From assembly GCA_944350095.1 (NCBI GenBank), contig CALVOB010000003.1:1-39271 (forward strand): DNA of 39,271 nucleotides, written 5' to 3'. The translations under genes were made by a program, and so were the position numbers. Positions 36,345 to 39,271 of the stretch are shown here, piece after piece (position 1 is the first letter of the stretch; each line of letters opens with the position of its first letter). The DNA is from an uncultured Clostridia bacterium. Lineage in GTDB: Bacteria; Bacillota; Clostridia; Christensenellales; UBA1242. Under the pieces are notes generated by a model. That model saw only the letters and a program-made list of their open reading frames with translations. It had not been told where the DNA came from and did not search any database.

Positions 36345-37189
36345 TTCCTTGTTCTATTAATAAATTCTTCTTCATTAACATATTTATAATATTCTATGCT
36401 TGGATTTTCATCTAGCATTGTTTGCATGGCTATATGCGCACGATTGCATAAGTCGTCTATTTGGGCTTTGCTGTCTAGTTCTTGATTGGCATATATTGGC
36501 TCACCTACTATGATTGTTAACCTTGGTGCTCTTCTAATAAGTTTTTCAATGCCCTTAGGCTTTCTAAATGTAATTAAATATGGCAAAATTGGAACATTGT
36601 ATTTAACCGCAAAGTAAAATGAACCACGCTTAAAAGGTCTGAGCTTATTATAGTATGGCCACAAACTAGCCTCTGGAAATAAATGTACTATTTTATTTTC
36701 TTCTAATAATCTTTTTATACATTTATAAAATAATGTCCAATCCGAAGTGCTTTCTGGAAGTGGCAAGCAACCATAAAGTTTGCAAAGATGCCTTACCGTT
36801 GGTATTTTAAAATTGTCCTTTAATGTAATTACAGCAACGCTTTTTCTTTTAAACAAGAAAACAGGTCCTACACTCCAATCTACATAATGCACATGGTTTG
36901 AAATTGTGATAGCTCCGCCATTTAAAGCTTTTAAATTCTTTTTTCCTTTTACTTTTACTCCAAGATAAATTTTATCGTATAAATAAAGAAGAGGAAGTGC
37001 TATACATTTTTGCGCAATATATTTAAATGCACGAGTAAATGCATTTGGTTTTTTATATATCTTTTTATAATTCAGTTTTATATCTAAAACTTTTGCTTGA
37101 TAAATATCCTCGTTTAAATCTTTTGGTCTACATACAAGTTTAAGTTTTTTATCTATGTTTTTTTGTTTCATTGATAATAAGTTTAACAC
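36338..37189 (-). CDS. PlsC-type 1-acylglycerol-3-phosphate acyltransferase family protein
   Basis: This 283-residue protein carries the acyltransferase motifs of the PlsC/LPLAT family. NHVHYVD at 98-104 is the catalytic HxxxxD box. FKRGSFYF comes later, and FPEA at 171-174 replaces the usual FPEG of motif III. A hydrophobic stretch at about 60-77 probably seats it at the membrane. The family transfers acyl chains to lysophosphatidic acid to make phosphatidic acid; the substrate was not tested here. The N-terminal 50 residues are extra and basic. The start is GTG 37189; an in-frame ATG at 37171 is an alternative, and neither has a clear ribosome binding site. It is divergent from alaS. Confidence 0.88.
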   Translation of the reverse strand: MLNLLSMKQKNIDKKLKLVCRPKDLNEDIYQAKVLDIKLNYKKIYKKPNAFTRAFKYIAQKCIALPLLYLYDKIYLGVKVKGKKNLKALNGGAITISNHVHYVDWSVGPVFLFKRKSVAVITLKDNFKIPTVRHLCKLYGCLPLPESTSDWTLFYKCIKRLLEENKIVHLFPEASLWPYYNKLRPFKRGSFYFAVKYNVPILPYLITFRKPKGIEKLIRRAPRLTIIVGEPIYANQELDSKAQIDDLCNRAHIAMQTMLDENPSIEYYKYVNEEEFINRTRKK

Positions 37190-37249
37190 ATTTTTACAAC
37201 TTTAAAAACTTTTTTAAAAGATTTTTTAATAAAAGTAGCGCATAATATG

Positions 37250-37278
37250 TTTACAATTTTTTATTTTTTTATTATACT
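37250..37278 (+). promoter_or_regulatory. Sigma-A promoter of alaS
   Basis: TTTACA (37250-37255), a 17-nt spacer and TATACT (37273-37278) stand 29 nt before the ATG at 37308. An AAAGGA site follows in the leader. No T-box antiterminator structure is present in this short leader. Confidence 0.65.
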
Positions 37279-37307
37279 AAATAAGTTTTATTAAAAGGAC
37301 AAAGGTT

Positions 37308-39092
37308 ATGTATACAGTTAAACAGATTAAAGATACTTTTTTAAATTATTTTGAAAAACATGGTCATAAGATTATAGACGGAGCTTCTATTGTTCCAGAA
37401 AACGACCCAACTCTTCTTTTTATCAATGCAGGTATGGCTCCTATGAAAAAGGTGTTCACAGGGGAACAAGAGCCACAATCTAAAAGAATGTGTAATGTTC
37501 AAAACTGCATTAGAACTATAGACATTGACAGCATTGGTGACCGTCATCACCTTTCTAGTTTTTATATGTTAGGTTCTTGGAGTATAGGAGACTACTTTAA
37601 AGAGGGTGCAATTGGTTATGCTTTTGAATTATTAACAAAAGGCTTTAATATACCAAAGGAAAAACTTTATGTAACAGTTTTTTCTGGTGATGAAAAGCGT
37701 GGAATTCCTGCAGACAATGAAAGTGTTGAACATTGGAAGAAAAATGGAATTGCAGAAAGCCATATTATAAGATGTGGTTTTGAAGATAATTTTTGGCGTA
37801 TAGGTGGCGACCATGACGCAGGGCCTTGCGGACCTTGCACAGAAATGTTCTACGATACAGGTGCAGAACATGGTGAAAGTTATGAAGACACAGGCATTTT
37901 TGACGATAAAAATAGATACATTGAAATTTGGAATGCTGGCGTTTTTATGGAATATTATCAAGATGAAAATGGCAATTATTCAAAACTTGCAATGAAAAGT
38001 GTAGATACAGGTTCTGGATTAGAAAGAATGATAATGACATTAAATGGTTTAGAAAGTGCTTACGATACAGAGGTATTCTTACCTATTATAAACTATCTTA
38101 GAGATAATTCTAAAAATCCTATAATTGAAAGTTTAAGAATTATAGCTGACCATGTTAGAACTTCTATATTTATTTTAAACGCAGGTGTAGAGCCTTCTAA
38201 TGTTAAGCGCGGATATGTTTTAAGAAGATTAATAAGGCGTGCTATCCGACACATGAGAACAATAGGACTAGAAGATAGTAAAATACCAGAGCTTTTAATG
38301 CTAACAATGAAAAACATGAAAGATATTGATTTAGAACCAAAGTGGAACTTTTTGCAACAAGAAATTATAGATCAATTCATGTTAGAATTTAGTAAATTTT
38401 CTAAAAGCTTAGAACAAGGCGTTAAAGCTTTTAACGACTATGTAAAAGATGAAAACAATATAAAAGATGGAAAGCTTGATAGTAAAATTGCATTTAAACT
38501 TTTTGATACTTTTGGTTTTCCGCTTGAAATAACAAAAGAACTTGCTAGCGAAATTGGTTTAAAAGTAGACGAAAAGGAATTTAACGAACTTTTTGAAAAA
38601 CACAGAGAAATTTCTAAAACAGAAGGAACTTTTAAAAGTGGCTTGGCTGATCACAGCGAAGAAACAATAAAACTTCACACTGCTACTCACCTACTTCAAG
38701 CAGGGCTTAGAAAAGTTTTAGGAAATCATGTTTGTCAAAAAGGAAGCAACATAACTCCTGAAAGGCTTAGATTCGACTTTAATTTTGAAAGAAAACTATC
38801 GCCAGAAGAAATAAAAGCAGTTGAAGACTTTGTTAATAAAGCAATTAATGACGCAATTCCTGTTACTCGCGAAGAAATGAGTTTGGAAGACGCAAAAAAG
38901 ACAGGTGCTATTGGACTATTTACAGATAAATATGGTGACAGGGTTTCTGTATACACAATTGGAAATGTTAGCAAAGAACTTTGCAGTGGACCTCATGTTA
39001 AAAATACAAGCGAACTTAAACATTTTAAAATTTTAAAAGAAGAAAGTTCTTCTAGCGGTATTAGAAGAATTAAAGCAGTAGTTGAAAATTAA
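37308..39092 (+). CDS. alaS: Short alanyl-tRNA synthetase lacking the C-Ala domain
   Basis: This 594-residue protein attaches alanine to tRNA-Ala. The class II core is complete: the start with FLNYFEKHGHKII, motif 2 around CIRTIDIDSIGDRHH followed by YMLGSWSIGDYFK, and SVDTGSGLERM before the helical tRNA-binding region. The editing domain follows from about residue 440 and keeps its zinc ligands His457, His461, Cys559 and His563 (CSGPH instead of CGGTH). The protein stops right after GIRRIKAVVE, so the roughly 200-residue coiled-coil and C-Ala region of ordinary AlaRS (about 875 aa) is absent. Stop and downstream sequence look natural, not frameshifted. Short AlaRS forms are known in some reduced or uncultured bacteria. 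The next gene is another aminoacyl-tRNA synthetase on the same strand. Confidence 0.95.
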   Translation: MYTVKQIKDTFLNYFEKHGHKIIDGASIVPENDPTLLFINAGMAPMKKVFTGEQEPQSKRMCNVQNCIRTIDIDSIGDRHHLSSFYMLGSWSIGDYFKEGAIGYAFELLTKGFNIPKEKLYVTVFSGDEKRGIPADNESVEHWKKNGIAESHIIRCGFEDNFWRIGGDHDAGPCGPCTEMFYDTGAEHGESYEDTGIFDDKNRYIEIWNAGVFMEYYQDENGNYSKLAMKSVDTGSGLERMIMTLNGLESAYDTEVFLPIINYLRDNSKNPIIESLRIIADHVRTSIFILNAGVEPSNVKRGYVLRRLIRRAIRHMRTIGLEDSKIPELLMLTMKNMKDIDLEPKWNFLQQEIIDQFMLEFSKFSKSLEQGVKAFNDYVKDENNIKDGKLDSKIAFKLFDTFGFPLEITKELASEIGLKVDEKEFNELFEKHREISKTEGTFKSGLADHSEETIKLHTATHLLQAGLRKVLGNHVCQKGSNITPERLRFDFNFERKLSPEEIKAVEDFVNKAINDAIPVTREEMSLEDAKKTGAIGLFTDKYGDRVSVYTIGNVSKELCSGPHVKNTSELKHFKILKEESSSSGIRRIKAVVEN

Positions 39093-39116
39093 AATTTATC
39101 TGATTATATAAAATTC

Positions 39117-39205
39117 TGCATCGGAAGTGTTCTAGGCAACGCCTAGAACTGACGCATTTAAAAATGCGTCTAAAATTTCGCAAGGCGAAATTTACTTCCG
39201 ATGCA
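39117..39205. repeat. Perfect cloverleaf (four-way junction) intergenic element
   Basis: An outer 12-bp stem (39117-39128 with 39194-39205, TGCATCGGAAGT) encloses three perfect 9-bp hairpins: GTTCTAGGC/GCCTAGAAC (39129-39149), GACGCATTT/AAATGCGTC (39151-39170) and AAATTTCGC/GCGAAATTT (39173-39193). Only three unpaired bases lie at the junction. AATT flanks at 39112-39115 and 39206-39209 can extend the outer stem past one bulged C. It is not a tRNA (wrong arm sizes, no T-loop) and has no T-run or T-box motif. The structure can form in either DNA strand or RNA. Confidence 0.85.
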
Positions 39206-39221
39206 ATTAAAGGAGAAGAAA

Positions 39222-39271
39222 ATGGATTTTAAAGAAGTAGAAAAAAAGTGGCAAAAGATATGGGAAGAAGA
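39222..39271 (+). CDS. leuS: N-terminus of a class I aminoacyl-tRNA synthetase, probably LeuRS (cut by window edge)
   Basis: Only 16 codons are inside the window. The start MDFKEVEKKWQKIWEE matches the opening of leucyl-tRNA synthetases, which typically begin with a FKEIEKKWQKYWEE-like helix. ValRS and IleRS have different openings but cannot be fully excluded on so few residues. The ATG at 39222 is preceded by AAAGGAG, which lies just after the 3' strand of the cloverleaf element. Position and strand suggest co-transcription with alaS. Confidence 0.7.
   Translation, partial: MDFKEVEKKWQKIWEE

Noticed and set aside
39117..39205. tRNA gene or T-box leader upstream of leuS
   Set aside because: Arm lengths (12/9/9/9), absence of T-loop and CCA, and absence of the T-box core or a terminator exclude both.

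Overview
The window is AT-rich DNA from a spore-forming Firmicute of clostridial type. The evidence is a sporulation cluster (spoIIQ and spoIIID, with a possible ywmB-like gene), Gram-positive lipoproteins with classic lipoboxes, strong AGGAGG-type ribosome binding sites, and the pth-mfd-foldase gene order of Clostridia and Bacilli. The standard bacterial code fits. No tRNA, rRNA, CRISPR array or insertion-sequence transposase was seen. An uncultured gut-type lineage is plausible, but that is inference.

Layout. Positions 1-19410, minus strand, hold two tandem lipoprotein genes: a 5554-residue surface protein rich in GLUG-type repeats, then a smaller paralogue that runs off the left edge. They share the start of their mature parts and a consensus sigma-A promoter at 19488-19516. 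Next, on the plus strand, is a TtcA-like PP-loop tRNA thiolase (19604-20314). The minus-strand block 20383-23652 carries spoIIID, acpP, spoIIQ, a short possibly YwmB-like protein and a degenerate dehydrogenase-fold protein. A 404-base gap (20641-21044) between acpP and spoIIID holds two diverged copies of a multi-hairpin repeat and a sigma-E-type promoter. A secreted polysaccharide deacetylase (plus) meets a small tail-anchored protein (minus) at overlapping stop codons. A putative exported CalY/TasA-like protein, a UPF0104-type membrane protein and a PrsA-like foldase lipoprotein follow.

Positions 29239-36155, minus strand, look like one operon: two tandem SipW-type signal peptidases whose reading frames overlap by 191 nt, a decayed GlmU homologue in the usual glmU position, pth and mfd. 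A PlsC-type acyltransferase is divergent from a short alanyl-tRNA synthetase that lacks the C-Ala domain. Between alaS and the next gene (probably leuS, cut by the right edge) lies an 89-nt element that folds into a perfect four-way junction.

Main points of interest: the cloverleaf element and its possible relation to the 20.7 kb repeats; the giant lipoprotein with a 46-residue glycine-zipper hydrophobic segment; the overlapping signal peptidase genes with long extra C-terminal domains; the GlmU remnant; the short AlaRS; and several genes that appear to be transcribed leaderless.
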